Origin: Paracoccaceae bacterium
Lineage (GTDB): Bacteria > Pseudomonadota > Alphaproteobacteria > Rhodobacterales > Rhodobacteraceae
Direction of reading: 5' to 3'
DNA: 64,000 bases
Assembly: GCA_902554705.1 (NCBI GenBank)
Contig: CACDPP010000002.1
Coordinates: 38,072 to 102,071, forward strand
In this document: piece by piece, positions 36,638 to 45,980 of the stretch
Numbering within the stretch: position 1 is the stretch's first letter
Layout: each line of letters begins with the position of its first letter
Position numbers and translations under genes: made by a program
The notes under the pieces: model-generated
The model's database searches: none
What the model saw: the letters and a program-made list of their open reading frames with translations, nothing else
Told to the model about the DNA's origin: nothing

Positions 36638-37120
36638 ATGGATAGCATAAATATTAAACTTATAGAAAGGATGCAAGAAAAGGCCGAGTTATCACTCTTG
36701 GAGCTTTCTAAAAGCGTTGGGATATCCAAAACTGCCTGCTGGAACCGCTTGCAACGAATGGAAGAGGAAAAAGTTATTTTAGGTAGGAAAATTCTCTTCA
36801 ATAGGAATGCTATAAATCTTCCAATAGTTGTTTTTCTCGCGATAAGTGTGGGTAGACATTCTCCGGATTGGGTTGAAGAATTTTCAGCAATTATTGAAAA
36901 ATTTCCAGAAATTACTGAAGCACATAGGCTAACGGGAGAGGGTGCAGATTATCAGTTAAAAATTGTTTGCCCATCAATGGAAGCATATGACAAATTGCAA
37001 CAACAACTAATAAGTGAGATTGACTTTACTGCAATGTCTACAAAGATCTCTCTTAAAGAACTAAAGAATGAGCAAGCCCTTCCACTATCTCACCTAAAGT
37101 CACCAGAGGTCACCCTGTAA
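36638..37120 (+). CDS. Lrp/AsnC family transcriptional regulator
   Basis: A 160-residue regulator. The N-terminal winged helix-turn-helix is in SLLELSKSVGISKTACWNRL, and the C-terminal RAM (effector-binding) domain contains FPEITEAHRLTGEGADYQLK. Lrp-family proteins form octamers and respond to amino acids. The regulated gene is unknown; the two neighbours that differ in direction are the SnoaL-like gene upstream and the GST gene downstream. Confidence 0.9.
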   Translation: MDSINIKLIERMQEKAELSLLELSKSVGISKTACWNRLQRMEEEKVILGRKILFNRNAINLPIVVFLAISVGRHSPDWVEEFSAIIEKFPEITEAHRLTGEGADYQLKIVCPSMEAYDKLQQQLISEIDFTAMSTKISLKELKNEQALPLSHLKSPEVTL

Positions 37121-37279
37121 AGTTGGAGAGCACACATTCACTGGGAGATACGAATAAATTAAGTTTGCTCGTTGGAGGCGAACGCTAGCATTTCGGCAAG
37201 AATTGCTATTTAAGCAGGGCGAGGGACAAGTGGGAAGGGGTTTTTTTGTCATTAGGAATTCATGGAAGCATATACCGCT

Positions 37280-37900
37280 TCAATTACCATAAACGAGCTG
37301 AACGCTTGGCCGCAACATAACTGCCTTGGCGATCCGCTGCACGTTTGGAAATTCATGTATTTCTGGATGGCCTCGTGATGTTTCAAGCCAAGTTGTCAGC
37401 ATAAATAGGTAGATATCTGCAGCACTAAACTGATGACCTAATATCCACTGATTATCACCAATTTGCTCATCGATAACTTGCCATGTTTCTCTCAGTCTTC
37501 GACACCCTCTTCGTTGTGCGCTCGGTTCATCTTCTGGCGTATTGGCAAATCTGTGGGCATGATAATCTAGCTGGAAAGCGGTCTGAATAGAGCTCGAGAA
37601 GTAAACTAAAGTTTGAAGAAATAGGCTGCGCTCTGGCGCATTTATAGCCGGTGCTAGTTTGGCCCCGCTATGCCGATCGCAAAGGAATATGGTAATAGCG
37701 GCACATTCATACATCGCGCTATCGTCCCAAAGAAGAACCGGAACCCAGCCATTTGGGTTTAACTTCAATTGTTCCGCTGGACGGGGTTTTCGTCTGTCTG
37801 TGGTTGTTTGGATCAACTCGTATGATGCACCAATTTCCTCAAGCAAAACTCTGATTCCCATAGATGCAGTTCCATCCACATAATACAATTTATAAATCAT
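37280..37900 (-). CDS. Glutathione S-transferase family protein
   Basis: A 206-residue GST. The N-terminal thioredoxin fold has KLYYVDGTASMGIRVLLEE, where the catalytic residue would be Ser or Thr, and the cis-proline NGWVPVLLW, then the YECAAITIFLCDR helix; the C-terminal helical domain contains FSAADIYLFMLTTWLE. It conjugates or reduces electrophiles with glutathione. It converges with the Lrp regulator and is separate from the second GST at 61.4 kb. Confidence 0.88.
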   Translation of the reverse strand: MIYKLYYVDGTASMGIRVLLEEIGASYELIQTTTDRRKPRPAEQLKLNPNGWVPVLLWDDSAMYECAAITIFLCDRHSGAKLAPAINAPERSLFLQTLVYFSSSIQTAFQLDYHAHRFANTPEDEPSAQRRGCRRLRETWQVIDEQIGDNQWILGHQFSAADIYLFMLTTWLETSRGHPEIHEFPNVQRIAKAVMLRPSVQLVYGN

Positions 37901-37954
37901 ATTTACCCTCGATATTGTATCAGTATTTTGGTGCCTAGCCAGTAATGCTATTAA

Positions 37955-38344
37955 TTAAAAAGCCTTACAATCCTTTACCTGAGTTTTTTGTGATATGGGG
38001 TTTTTCCAATTTTTGTCGTCATCCGCAATCGAGTTATAAGTCAGTGAAATTGGGAAATCGTTTTTCATATTAAGCGTAACGAGGGTGTAAATATAATCAC
38101 CTTTTTGGAGCCCATCTTTTCTACTTATGCAAACTGGTTGTTCTGTATAATTAAAAGGTAAAGAAGTACAAAAAAACTCTTCTACTTCTCCTGTTGGAAA
38201 AATTTCTACAAATTTATTTTCGTATTTAATCATCTGCGCATAAGTTTGGCCTTCGTCAAGAAGCGAACATTCATACATAGCATTTGCACTCACCGTGGAG
38301 GTTAACCCCAATGTTATTGAAAAAATTAGTGGTAGTTTTCTCAT
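37955..38344 (-). CDS. Secreted protein of unknown function
   Basis: A 129-residue protein with a clear Sec signal peptide (residues about 1-21, cleavage after VSANA). The mature part has two or three cysteines (C26, C59, C72 and one near the end) that could form disulfide bonds in the periplasm. No family was recognised. Its ATG overlaps the stop of a 38-residue gene by four bases (ATGA), and it is the last gene of a four-gene operon. Confidence 0.65.
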   Translation of the reverse strand: MRKLPLIFSITLGLTSTVSANAMYECSLLDEGQTYAQMIKYENKFVEIFPTGEVEEFFCTSLPFNYTEQPVCISRKDGLQKGDYIYTLVTLNMKNDFPISLTYNSIADDDKNWKNPISQKTQVKDCKAF

Positions 38345-38457
38345 TCTTCATTCTTTCTATTTTGGTTCGCTTTATTGCCAGGCCCTTTAACTCGCTCATA
38401 AAGCGCTTTAAATTTTGTGTCTGCGCCTTTATCGGCAACTGTTTCAATCCTCGGCAT
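38341..38457 (-). CDS. Small protein resembling a carboxymuconolactone decarboxylase N-terminus
   Basis: A 38-residue reading frame that starts at an ATG 14 bp before the end of the upstream gene and stops inside ATGA, shared with the next gene's start. The overlaps at both ends make it very likely to be translated. The N-terminus MPRIETVADKGA and the YERV that follows recall the AhpD/CMD family (peroxidase-related) start, but the catalytic domain is absent, so it is a small independent protein or a truncated relic kept for coupling. Confidence 0.6.
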   Translation of the reverse strand: MPRIETVADKGADTKFKALYERVKGPGNKANQNRKNEE

Positions 38458-38641
38458 CCGAACTCCTTTTGTGAAATTGACTTTCTAATAGTTTGGCTAT
38501 CTCTTTTCCTACTTCAGGGTTATCAAAGAATGGAACATTAAGACAAATTTCAGCTAGCCATTTTGGGTCTTTATCAATCTGATACTGTTTCCAAAGGTTT
38601 TCAACCACGTTCTGATTTTCTATAAATGACTTTCTGCTCAT
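38444..38641 (-). CDS. Hypothetical small protein
   Basis: A 65-residue mostly helical, charged cytoplasmic protein. No signal peptide, membrane segment or known motif was seen. Its ATG directly abuts the stop of the preceding gene (38642), and its 3' end overlaps the 38-residue gene by 14 bp. It is therefore part of a translationally coupled operon of four small genes. Confidence 0.6.
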   Translation of the reverse strand: MSRKSFIENQNVVENLWKQYQIDKDPKWLAEICLNVPFFDNPEVGKEIAKLLESQFHKRSSDAED

Positions 38642-38935
38642 TTATTCATTCTCATACAAAACAATACCAGAAAAAGCCTCAGTTCGGCTGCCATTTTCGT
38701 AAAGATCAATCAATGGAGTGATACTGTCTAACCAGTCCAAACCAGTTGCAACATCTTCAGTTCGGGTTTCTATACTTTCGTAAGTATTAATTGCTGCATA
38801 TTCGTTGTCACCTAAGCTAAGTATCTGCCAAGTTTTGGAACTGGAGTTATCGAAACTTTTGAGTGCTTCTATCAATTGATTTTCCGAACCCTTTTTAGAT
38901 TTGAATTTGGTAACTGTTGTTACAAGCTCATCCAT
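38642..38935 (-). CDS. Hypothetical protein, possible ABM-like fold
   Basis: A 97-residue soluble protein. The opening pattern VTTVTKFKSKKGSENQLIEAL and the later alternation of strands and helices are reminiscent of the antibiotic biosynthesis monooxygenase (dimeric alpha+beta barrel) fold, but no catalytic residues can be named. It is the first gene of the four-gene operon on the minus strand and has about 250 bp of non-coding sequence upstream, where the promoter should be. Confidence 0.6.
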   Translation of the reverse strand: MDELVTTVTKFKSKKGSENQLIEALKSFDNSSSKTWQILSLGDNEYAAINTYESIETRTEDVATGLDWLDSITPLIDLYENGSRTEAFSGIVLYENE

Positions 38936-39192
38936 AGTTTCTATCCTTATTTTATTCCCTAATTATAATTTGAAGGCCATTGAACTCAAGCCAGATTGAG
39001 ACAAAATAAACCAAATTAATTGATGAAAATGATTATTTATGGCATTATTTAGTTTCCTAGGGCAGCTGCATAATTTTAATTTGTTGTGATAGCATCTGAG
39101 ACACAGAATATTAAAAATCACTGCGGTTATTGTAAGTTTAAGTTAAGGCAACAATGTAATTGGTATTCCTTGAACGTTAGGAAAGAGTTAAA

Positions 39193-41151
39193 TTGGTCCA
39201 GCTAAATAATCTTTTTCAACCTCTCAGAATCCGGGACAAAGAATTAAAAAATCGAATTTTTTCTACTGGCCACATGGCGGTTATGCTTGACGATGGGAAG
39301 CCTTCTCAGAGACTTGCAGCCTATCATGGAGCAAAGGCAAAAGGCGGTGCAGCATTGACAATTGTAGAAGCTGCACGTGTGCATCCAACTGGAGATAGCG
39401 GCAGACCCGCTATTCAAGCCTATGATCCAGCATGTGTGCTAGGTTATAGGAAATTAGCCGATGCATGCCAGTCTCATGGATGTTTAGTATTTGGACAACT
39501 TACTCATCCGGGAAGAGAAATGTTTTTGGCTTCTGATGGATCGCGGCCAGTAGCTTATGCGCCTGCAGCTGTTCCTAATGAGCGTTTTCATGTAATGCCG
39601 CGAGCAATGCCAATAACTCTTATTAATGAGATTATAGAAGGTTTTGAATTATCAGCATCACATTTGAGCCAGGCAGGTCTTGATGGCGTTGAACTTGTTG
39701 CCTCTCATGGGTATCTTCTGGGCCAATTCCTCAATCCAAAAATTAACTTAAGAACTGATAAATTTGGAGGTAGTTTTGAGGGTCGATTGCGCTTTTTAAA
39801 GGATGCAATTCAGGCAACTCGTCGCGGTGCAGGTGCGGAAATGATAGTCGGAGTGCGTCTTTCTGGAGAAGATAAAGATTATACTGAAAATGATTTGAAT
39901 CAAATGCTTGAAATTTGTTCTGCTTTGGATAGTGAATCAGATCTGGATTATTTTAATATCACAGTGGGAACATCGGCTGGACTTGCAGGCTCAACGCATA
40001 TTGTTCCACCTATGGAGTATGAAACTGGTTATACAGCTCCAATTTCAGCATCAATAAAATCTGTTGTAACTAAACCTATTTTTGTAGCTGGTCGCATAAA
40101 CCAGCCGCAGATAGCTGAAGAAATTCTAAAGATGGGACAGGCTGATATGTGTGGAATGACCCGGGCTTTAATTTCTGATCCCATGATGCCTCGTAAAGCT
40201 GCAAACGGAGACCTAGACGATATTCGTGCATGTGTTGCATGTAATCAGGCCTGTATTGGGCATATGCTTAATGCTTGTTCTATTTCGTGTATACAAAGAC
40301 CTGAAACAGGTCGTGAATTGCAGTATGCAAATATTTCAAAGACAAAATTAAAAAAAAGTATTTTAGTAGCAGGAGGTGGGCCTGCGGGCGTTAAAGCGGC
40401 TTGTATCGCTGCAGACCGCGGTCATCGCGTTACGCTTTGTGAAAAATCAAATTCACTTGGTGGACAAATTAACTTGGCGCAGTCACTGCCTGGGAGAGCT
40501 GAGTTTGGAGGAATTATTACCAACTTAAATAAAGAACTCACGAAGACTGCAGTAAGCGTACGCTTCAATAGCTTTGTGAACCTAGATTTGATTGAAGAAA
40601 TTGCACCTGATGTTGTAATTGCTGCTACTGGTGCAACTCCTTACATGCCAGAAATTCAGGGTGCGGAGGAAGCCCATGTCGTCAACGCATGGCAAGTTTT
40701 AGAGGGTAAGGCAAATGTTGGCGGACGTGTTGTAATTGCTGACTGGCGATGCGATTGGGTTGGCTTAGGTCTCGCTGAGTTACTTGTGAAGCAGGGTTGT
40801 AATATTCGACTTGCAGTAAACGGCATGGTGGCCGGCCAAAATATTCCGCAGTATGCTCGAGATGCCTGGATTGGCAAACTTCATAAGCTTGGTGTTGAAA
40901 TAATTCCACACGTCAGGTTAGTTGGCGTAGACTCAGAGGATGTTTATCTTCAGCACACGCTCAGCGGAGAGCCGGTTGTTTTAAATTCAGTAGACACTCT
41001 AGTGACCGCATTGGGTCATTTTTCTGAAACGAAACTAGAAAAAGATTTGAGTAAACATAGTATTTCTCACCACATTATAGGCGACTGTCTTAGCCCAAGA
41101 ACGGTCGAGGAAGCAATATTGGAAGGTTTGAAGGTAGGAATAAAAGTGTAA
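39193..41151 (+). CDS. OYE/TMADH-type FMN-Fe-S-FAD oxidoreductase
   Basis: A 652-residue flavoprotein of the trimethylamine dehydrogenase/2,4-dienoyl-CoA reductase family. The N-terminal barrel (about 1-340) binds FMN and holds FGQLTHPGRE and HGYLLGQFLNP; the 4Fe-4S cysteines are in CVACNQACIG and CSISC; the C-terminal half (about 370-650) is a pyridine nucleotide-disulfide reductase-like domain beginning ILVAGGGPAGVKAA. Such enzymes demethylate N-methyl amines or reduce enoyl-CoAs. The start is TTG. Substrate unknown; nearby methyl-handling genes favour demethylation. Confidence 0.85.
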   Translation: MVQLNNLFQPLRIRDKELKNRIFSTGHMAVMLDDGKPSQRLAAYHGAKAKGGAALTIVEAARVHPTGDSGRPAIQAYDPACVLGYRKLADACQSHGCLVFGQLTHPGREMFLASDGSRPVAYAPAAVPNERFHVMPRAMPITLINEIIEGFELSASHLSQAGLDGVELVASHGYLLGQFLNPKINLRTDKFGGSFEGRLRFLKDAIQATRRGAGAEMIVGVRLSGEDKDYTENDLNQMLEICSALDSESDLDYFNITVGTSAGLAGSTHIVPPMEYETGYTAPISASIKSVVTKPIFVAGRINQPQIAEEILKMGQADMCGMTRALISDPMMPRKAANGDLDDIRACVACNQACIGHMLNACSISCIQRPETGRELQYANISKTKLKKSILVAGGGPAGVKAACIAADRGHRVTLCEKSNSLGGQINLAQSLPGRAEFGGIITNLNKELTKTAVSVRFNSFVNLDLIEEIAPDVVIAATGATPYMPEIQGAEEAHVVNAWQVLEGKANVGGRVVIADWRCDWVGLGLAELLVKQGCNIRLAVNGMVAGQNIPQYARDAWIGKLHKLGVEIIPHVRLVGVDSEDVYLQHTLSGEPVVLNSVDTLVTALGHFSETKLEKDLSKHSISHHIIGDCLSPRTVEEAILEGLKVGIKV

Positions 41152-41184
41152 GCTGTTAACGTAATTTTATCTCTCGCGGCGGGT

Positions 41185-42345
41185 TCAAGCGGGTAACCTC
41201 CGTTCGACGATCCGCGCCATCACAGAAGCCCCTATGGGCAAGACATCAGGGTCAAGGAAGAAGCTGGGGTTATGAAGGCCAGTAGTCCCAGAATGTCCAA
41301 TCCTGCAATACGCACCTGGGACAACATTCAGCATATCAGCGAAGTCCTCAGACCCTGTAGCTGGTTCCTGCGTGCCTGAAATATTCTCCTTGCCCACAAT
41401 ATCTTTGGCAGCCTCGAGATAAGCTTCTGAGAGTTCTTCATCATTAATTAATACGTCGAAAGTATTACGATTATCTAGGGTAATTTCCACGCCGTAAGCG
41501 GTAGCAAAGCCCGAACACAACTCGCGCATTCGGTGGTCGGCTAGATCAAAAACTTCCTGCTTGAAGTATCGAATTGTACCTGCCAGTTTTGCTGTATCTG
41601 GAACAATATTATAGGCTGACCCAGAATGAATTTGGGTCACCGATAATACACAAGTCTCCAGTGGCGCGACATTGCGGGAAAGGATCGTCTGGATGCTGCC
41701 CACTAGATCCGAGGCGATGACTAATGGATCGCGTGACTGGTGTGGCATGGCAGCGTGGCTTCCCTTACCTTGAATGGTGATATCAAAGAAAGAAGCACCT
41801 GCCATAGCGGGGCCCTTGCAAATTCCTACTGTGCCCGGCCGCCCGTTAGGGGTGTTGTGCATGCCGTAGATCTCATCGCAGGGAAACCGTTCAAACAGAC
41901 CATCAGCAAGCATGCCTCGCGCCCCCCCTAATCCTTCTTCGGCGGGTTGGAATATGAGCACGACGGTCCCAGTGAAATCACGTGTTCCCGCTAGATGTTT
42001 GGCTGCACCCAGCAACATTGTGGTGTGGCCATCATGACCGCAAGCATGCATTATGCCAGGTGTTTTAGAAGAGTAACTTAGGTTTGTTAGTTCATCTATT
42101 GGCAGCGCGTCCATATCAGCCCGTAAGCCCACCCGTCGCGATCCTTCGTTCCCTTTGATGATGCCTACGACACCTGTACCTGCTATGCCAGTGTGTACCT
42201 CATCCACTCCATATTCCTTAAGTTTTTCAGCTACAACTCCGGCTGTGCGATGCTCGGTAAAACCTATTTCAGGATGTTGGTGAAGATCCTTGAAGATTGC
42301 CGTCAGTTCGTCTTTTGCGGCTTCGATAATGGGCAGATTGCTCAT
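41185..42345 (-). CDS. M20 family amidohydrolase (hippurate hydrolase-like)
   Basis: A 386-residue zinc metallohydrolase of the M20D/hippuricase class. The typical blocks are HQHPEIGFTEHRT, RADMDALPIDE, HACGHDGHTTMLLGAAKHL, FQPAEEGLGGARGMLADG and HNTPNGRPG, with the dimerisation insert in the middle. It cleaves an N-acyl amino acid or similar amide. It is divergent from the SABATH-like methyltransferase gene, with a perfect 30-bp palindrome in between that may control both. Confidence 0.92.
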   Translation of the reverse strand: MSNLPIIEAAKDELTAIFKDLHQHPEIGFTEHRTAGVVAEKLKEYGVDEVHTGIAGTGVVGIIKGNEGSRRVGLRADMDALPIDELTNLSYSSKTPGIMHACGHDGHTTMLLGAAKHLAGTRDFTGTVVLIFQPAEEGLGGARGMLADGLFERFPCDEIYGMHNTPNGRPGTVGICKGPAMAGASFFDITIQGKGSHAAMPHQSRDPLVIASDLVGSIQTILSRNVAPLETCVLSVTQIHSGSAYNIVPDTAKLAGTIRYFKQEVFDLADHRMRELCSGFATAYGVEITLDNRNTFDVLINDEELSEAYLEAAKDIVGKENISGTQEPATGSEDFADMLNVVPGAYCRIGHSGTTGLHNPSFFLDPDVLPIGASVMARIVERRLPA

Positions 42346-42412
42346 TTTATTCTCCTAGCTTAGCTGTCTAAATAATGGTGCGAATTTTTGCGTTTTCACA
42401 TTTTTTTCAGGG

Positions 42413-42442
42413 TAATATTTGCTACGATCGTAGCAAATATTA
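42413..42442. promoter_or_regulatory. Perfect 30-bp palindrome in a divergent promoter region
   Basis: The half-site TAATATTTGCTACGA is followed immediately by its exact reverse complement, giving a 30-bp perfect palindrome between the amidohydrolase (minus strand) and the methyltransferase gene (plus strand). A match of this length is very unlikely by chance. It is the form expected for a symmetric operator of a dimeric regulator of the TetR, GntR or MarR type. No regulator gene is adjacent. Confidence 0.75.
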
Positions 42443-42561
42443 AGGCTGAAATAAATACAACAGTATTCTAGTATATTGCTCTACTTATTGAGAAGTACTT
42501 GAAACCCATGATTGATCATCTAAGGTAAAATTCTTAGCTATTAATAAGGGGGTCTTATCGC

Positions 42562-43704
42562 ATGGTCGAAAAGCATTCTAAACTAGGCACTACTGAAGAA
42601 AAGCTGAATATGCAGGACGTCTTATCCATGCGATCAAGTGGTTACTATTCGCAACGCACAGCGGGTGCAAAAAATGCCATCGACAGTGTTCTCCCGCTCA
42701 TGAAAGAGGCCGTAAATAATCTGCCCGAAACAGAAATTTTGAGGTTTGCGGATTATGGAGCGGCAGATGGGGGAACCAGTGCTGAACTCTGGGCAGATCT
42801 CATTTCGAGTCTGCGTGAGGGTGGAGATGCCAGGCATACTGAACTCCTTTACACAGATTTACCATCAAATGACTTTTCTACCTTGTTCAAAACGATGCAA
42901 GGGATGGAAGGTGATCCCTCAAATGCTTATCAGATAAATAATGACAATGTTTTTGTGCATGGCTGTGGAACTGGATTTCATCGCCAACTTATGGCGTCGG
43001 ATAGCCTCAGCCTTGGTTTTTCTGCTACTGCAATGCATTACGTTTCAGAAAAGCCGTGTGAAATAGAAGACCATGTTCATATGGTAGGAGCTGCGCCTGA
43101 TGAGCGGGCACAATTTGCTCAGCGTGCTGCAGAAGATTGGGAAAAAATTCTTCTTGCGCGTGCTGCAGAAATGAAATCGGGATCGCAGTTTATTGTATTA
43201 AATTTTGGCATTGATGAAAAGGGACGTTATCTTGGTCACACTGGTGGGCATTCCATGTTCGACAAATTCACACAGCATTGGCGCTCTCTTTTGAATGCGT
43301 ATAAGATCACCCAAGAGGAATTTCGTAGAGCCACTTTTGTACAACATTACCGCACATTGGGCGAGTTCAAGGCTCCTTTTGATAGTCAAGACACCCCTGT
43401 AATGAAAGCTGGCCTAAGGCTTAAATCCGCGCGCACGCAATTAACAAAATGCCCTTATCAAATGGCATTTATAGAGGCAGACGGTGCAATGTCAGCTAGC
43501 CAGTATGCAACCTCTCTAATTCCAACAATGCGAAGTTGGTCGGAAACAGTGTTTCTTTCTGCACTGAGCAGTCGCCTACCGGCAGAAGCTCAGGCAATAG
43601 TTGATGAGTTTTACCAATCCTATGAAGCAGAGGTCGCCGCAAACCCAGAAGGTCATGCTATGGATTACATTCACGCCATCATGGTGATAGAAAAAGTCAC
43701 ATAA
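42562..43704 (+). CDS. SABATH-like carboxyl methyltransferase
   Basis: A 380-residue SAM-dependent methyltransferase. The SAM-binding block is FADYGAADGGTSAEL; later elements, LGFSATAMHYVSEKPC and SGSQFIVLNFGIDEKGR, follow the order seen in plant-type salicylate/jasmonate/gibberellin carboxyl methyltransferases (SABATH), where the Trp-rich equivalent of the second block lines the substrate pocket. Bacterial SABATH enzymes methylate carboxyls or related groups. It has AAGGGGG upstream and is the first gene of a group with two hydroxylases, a GcvT-like protein and a P450. Substrate unknown. Confidence 0.75.
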   Translation: MVEKHSKLGTTEEKLNMQDVLSMRSSGYYSQRTAGAKNAIDSVLPLMKEAVNNLPETEILRFADYGAADGGTSAELWADLISSLREGGDARHTELLYTDLPSNDFSTLFKTMQGMEGDPSNAYQINNDNVFVHGCGTGFHRQLMASDSLSLGFSATAMHYVSEKPCEIEDHVHMVGAAPDERAQFAQRAAEDWEKILLARAAEMKSGSQFIVLNFGIDEKGRYLGHTGGHSMFDKFTQHWRSLLNAYKITQEEFRRATFVQHYRTLGEFKAPFDSQDTPVMKAGLRLKSARTQLTKCPYQMAFIEADGAMSASQYATSLIPTMRSWSETVFLSALSSRLPAEAQAIVDEFYQSYEAEVAANPEGHAMDYIHAIMVIEKVT

Positions 43705-43822
43705 ATAGGATTTATTGAGAAGTGGTTAAAATATAATGACCAGGCAGTATGCTGCTATTATTTAGTTGAATTATCTTCACATTCATTTGATAATTTTGTT
43801 ATAGATATGAAGGAATATTGTC

Positions 43823-44830
43823 GTGACACAGACAGACAGTGATCCCGAATTAAATGTAGATACGAAAATCTGGAACCATCACCCCTCGGTTCCTATCCAG
43901 ATTGGGGGCATTTTCCGGAATATTCTTAATCCCTTTGCGGTATTGAAGGGGATAGCTTTTTCTTGGTTTGGAACCTATGTACGCGGTCTGTTCCTTGGTC
44001 TTATTGTACTTCTATGGTTCACCGTCTTCCCAGAGATTGAAGAAATCAGCCGAGGTTCGGGTGTATGGATCTTTAAAGTTTATGCGATTAACCTGAGCCT
44101 GATGCTAGGCTGGACCGGCGGGCTCCACCTGTATTTTTATACCTTGCATATTCAGAACCGGTTTTTGGCATATGACGTCAAAAGCATGCAGACAGGCAGT
44201 AAGTTCACGTTTGGAGATCAGGTCTGGGACAATATGTTCTGGTCACTTATTTCTAGTCTAACAATTTGGACCGCCTACGAATGTGGTTTACTCTGGCTGT
44301 GGTCGCAGGGTGCAATCCCAAAATGGAGTTGGGATGATGGGGCCATTTGGTTCATCGCACTATTCATTTTGATCCCGTTTTGGGACGGTTTACATTTTTA
44401 TGTTGTCCACCGGATACTACACTGGAAATGGATGTACAAATATGTCCATTCTGTCCACCATCGCAACATCAATGTTGGGCCATGGTCGGGTATGTCAATG
44501 CACCCGATGGAGGGCGCGATCTACCTTTCCGTCATTCTCATTCACCTGATCTTGCCATCGCATCCACTACACATCGCTTTTCACATCAGCTGGTATGCCC
44601 TTGGCCCAGCCGCGACACATTGTGGATTTGAGGCGGTGTCTGTTGCCGGTGGAAAGTATCCGCGTTTAGGTGATTTCTTTCATCAACTTCATCATCGATT
44701 CTTTGAGTGTAATTACGGCAATTCTGACGTTCCACTGGACCAACTTAGCAATACTTTCCACGATGGAACAAAGGCAGGTACCAGAAAGATGCTTGAACGT
44801 ATGAAACTGCAGCGCAAAGAGAGGGAATAA
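43823..44830 (+). CDS. Sterol desaturase/fatty acid hydroxylase superfamily protein 1
   Basis: A 335-residue membrane diiron oxygenase with about four to six spans. The histidine motifs are HRILH, HSVHH (the run HRILHWKWMYKYVHSVHH) and HQLHHRFFE, with MHPME between them. Members hydroxylate or desaturate sterols, fatty acids, carotenoids or alkyl chains. The start is GTG with GAAGGAA upstream. A close paralog begins 2 bp after its stop. The pair is a tandem duplication; their sequences differ enough that each may act on a different position or substrate. Confidence 0.88.
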   Translation: MTQTDSDPELNVDTKIWNHHPSVPIQIGGIFRNILNPFAVLKGIAFSWFGTYVRGLFLGLIVLLWFTVFPEIEEISRGSGVWIFKVYAINLSLMLGWTGGLHLYFYTLHIQNRFLAYDVKSMQTGSKFTFGDQVWDNMFWSLISSLTIWTAYECGLLWLWSQGAIPKWSWDDGAIWFIALFILIPFWDGLHFYVVHRILHWKWMYKYVHSVHHRNINVGPWSGMSMHPMEGAIYLSVILIHLILPSHPLHIAFHISWYALGPAATHCGFEAVSVAGGKYPRLGDFFHQLHHRFFECNYGNSDVPLDQLSNTFHDGTKAGTRKMLERMKLQRKERE

Positions 44831-44832
44831 TT

Positions 44833-45834
44833 ATGAAAAATGCGGAAGGCGACGAAGTCTTGATACCGGAAGGTAAAAGCAAGGTATGGAATTACCACCC
44901 GAACCTGCCAGTTCCAAATTCACCTGTATTCCGGTTTCCTACCAGGATTCTTTTCGTGCTCAATTGGTTTCGGCGCGGTTGGCTTGGGCTCAGCGCGACG
45001 ACTCTATGGGTGACGTTGGCTTTTGTGACCTACAACTGGTTTCAGCCCTCACTCGAGCATTGGAGTATCTATGCCATCGGGATGATGTTCTTACGCAATC
45101 TTGCCCTAATCACGATCATCGCTGGTGGGTTGCATCTGTGGCTCTGGGTCATGTGCCGGCAAGGTGATCAGTTGAAATTCGACAGCCGCGAAATGATGCG
45201 CGACAACGGCACTTTCACGTTTCGCAATCAGGTGCTAGACAACATGTTCTGGTCCATAGCCTGGGGTGTGCCAATCTGGACGCTCTACGAAGTGATCTAT
45301 TTTCGCGCTGTTGATACCGGGCTGGCGCCGACGTTTCAGTTCGGCGACAACCCGGTTTGGTTCATCCTGTTTTTTTGGGTAATCCTGCTCTGGAAGGGTT
45401 TTCATTTCTATTGGGTGCACCGTTTTTTGCACTGGCCGCCCTATTACCGTATTGCCCATGCTGTACATCATCGGAACCTCAACACCGGGCCCTGGAGCGG
45501 ATTGTCAATGCACCCGCTGGAAACCTTGCCCTATTTGTCGAGCCTGCTGATTCACTTGGTTGTTCCCTCAAATCCGGTGCATTTACTGTTCCATACTTAT
45601 GCGCTGACATTAAACCCTGCACTTGCGCATTCGGGGTTCGATGCGCTGTTGGTTCGCGACAAACGTCAGTTGGAGCTTGGCGAGTTCTTTCACCAATTGC
45701 ACCATCGCTACTTTGAGTGCAATTACGGCACCCCCGAAATGCCGTGGGACAAGTGGTTTGCCACCTATCATAACGGAACTGAAGAAGATACTCGAAGTAC
45801 CCGAGAACGCAAAAAAAGAATGTACACTAAATGA
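44833..45834 (+). CDS. Sterol desaturase/fatty acid hydroxylase superfamily protein 2
   Basis: A 333-residue paralog of the preceding gene, with the same four-to-six-span layout and His motifs HRFLH, HAVHH and HQLHHRYFE, and the shared segment NHGPWSG-type MHPLE. It is strongly richer in G+C (about 55% over a 60-bp sample near 45.2 kb) than flanking genes. The two genes are probably co-translated. The GC content suggests recent acquisition from a higher-GC relative, more recent than for the surrounding DNA. Confidence 0.88.
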   Translation: MKNAEGDEVLIPEGKSKVWNYHPNLPVPNSPVFRFPTRILFVLNWFRRGWLGLSATTLWVTLAFVTYNWFQPSLEHWSIYAIGMMFLRNLALITIIAGGLHLWLWVMCRQGDQLKFDSREMMRDNGTFTFRNQVLDNMFWSIAWGVPIWTLYEVIYFRAVDTGLAPTFQFGDNPVWFILFFWVILLWKGFHFYWVHRFLHWPPYYRIAHAVHHRNLNTGPWSGLSMHPLETLPYLSSLLIHLVVPSNPVHLLFHTYALTLNPALAHSGFDALLVRDKRQLELGEFFHQLHHRYFECNYGTPEMPWDKWFATYHNGTEEDTRSTRERKKRMYTK

Positions 45835-45980
45835 AATTCCAATCGTAAAATCCGACCATAAGCTTTTTTATATTTTTTATTCATTCAATCTAATTTTCTA
45901 AAGGCGTCATAAATTTTTGTTTTGGAGTGAAAAATTTTGCTGGATATTTAAAAATAATCTGGGATCTATTGGAGGCAACA

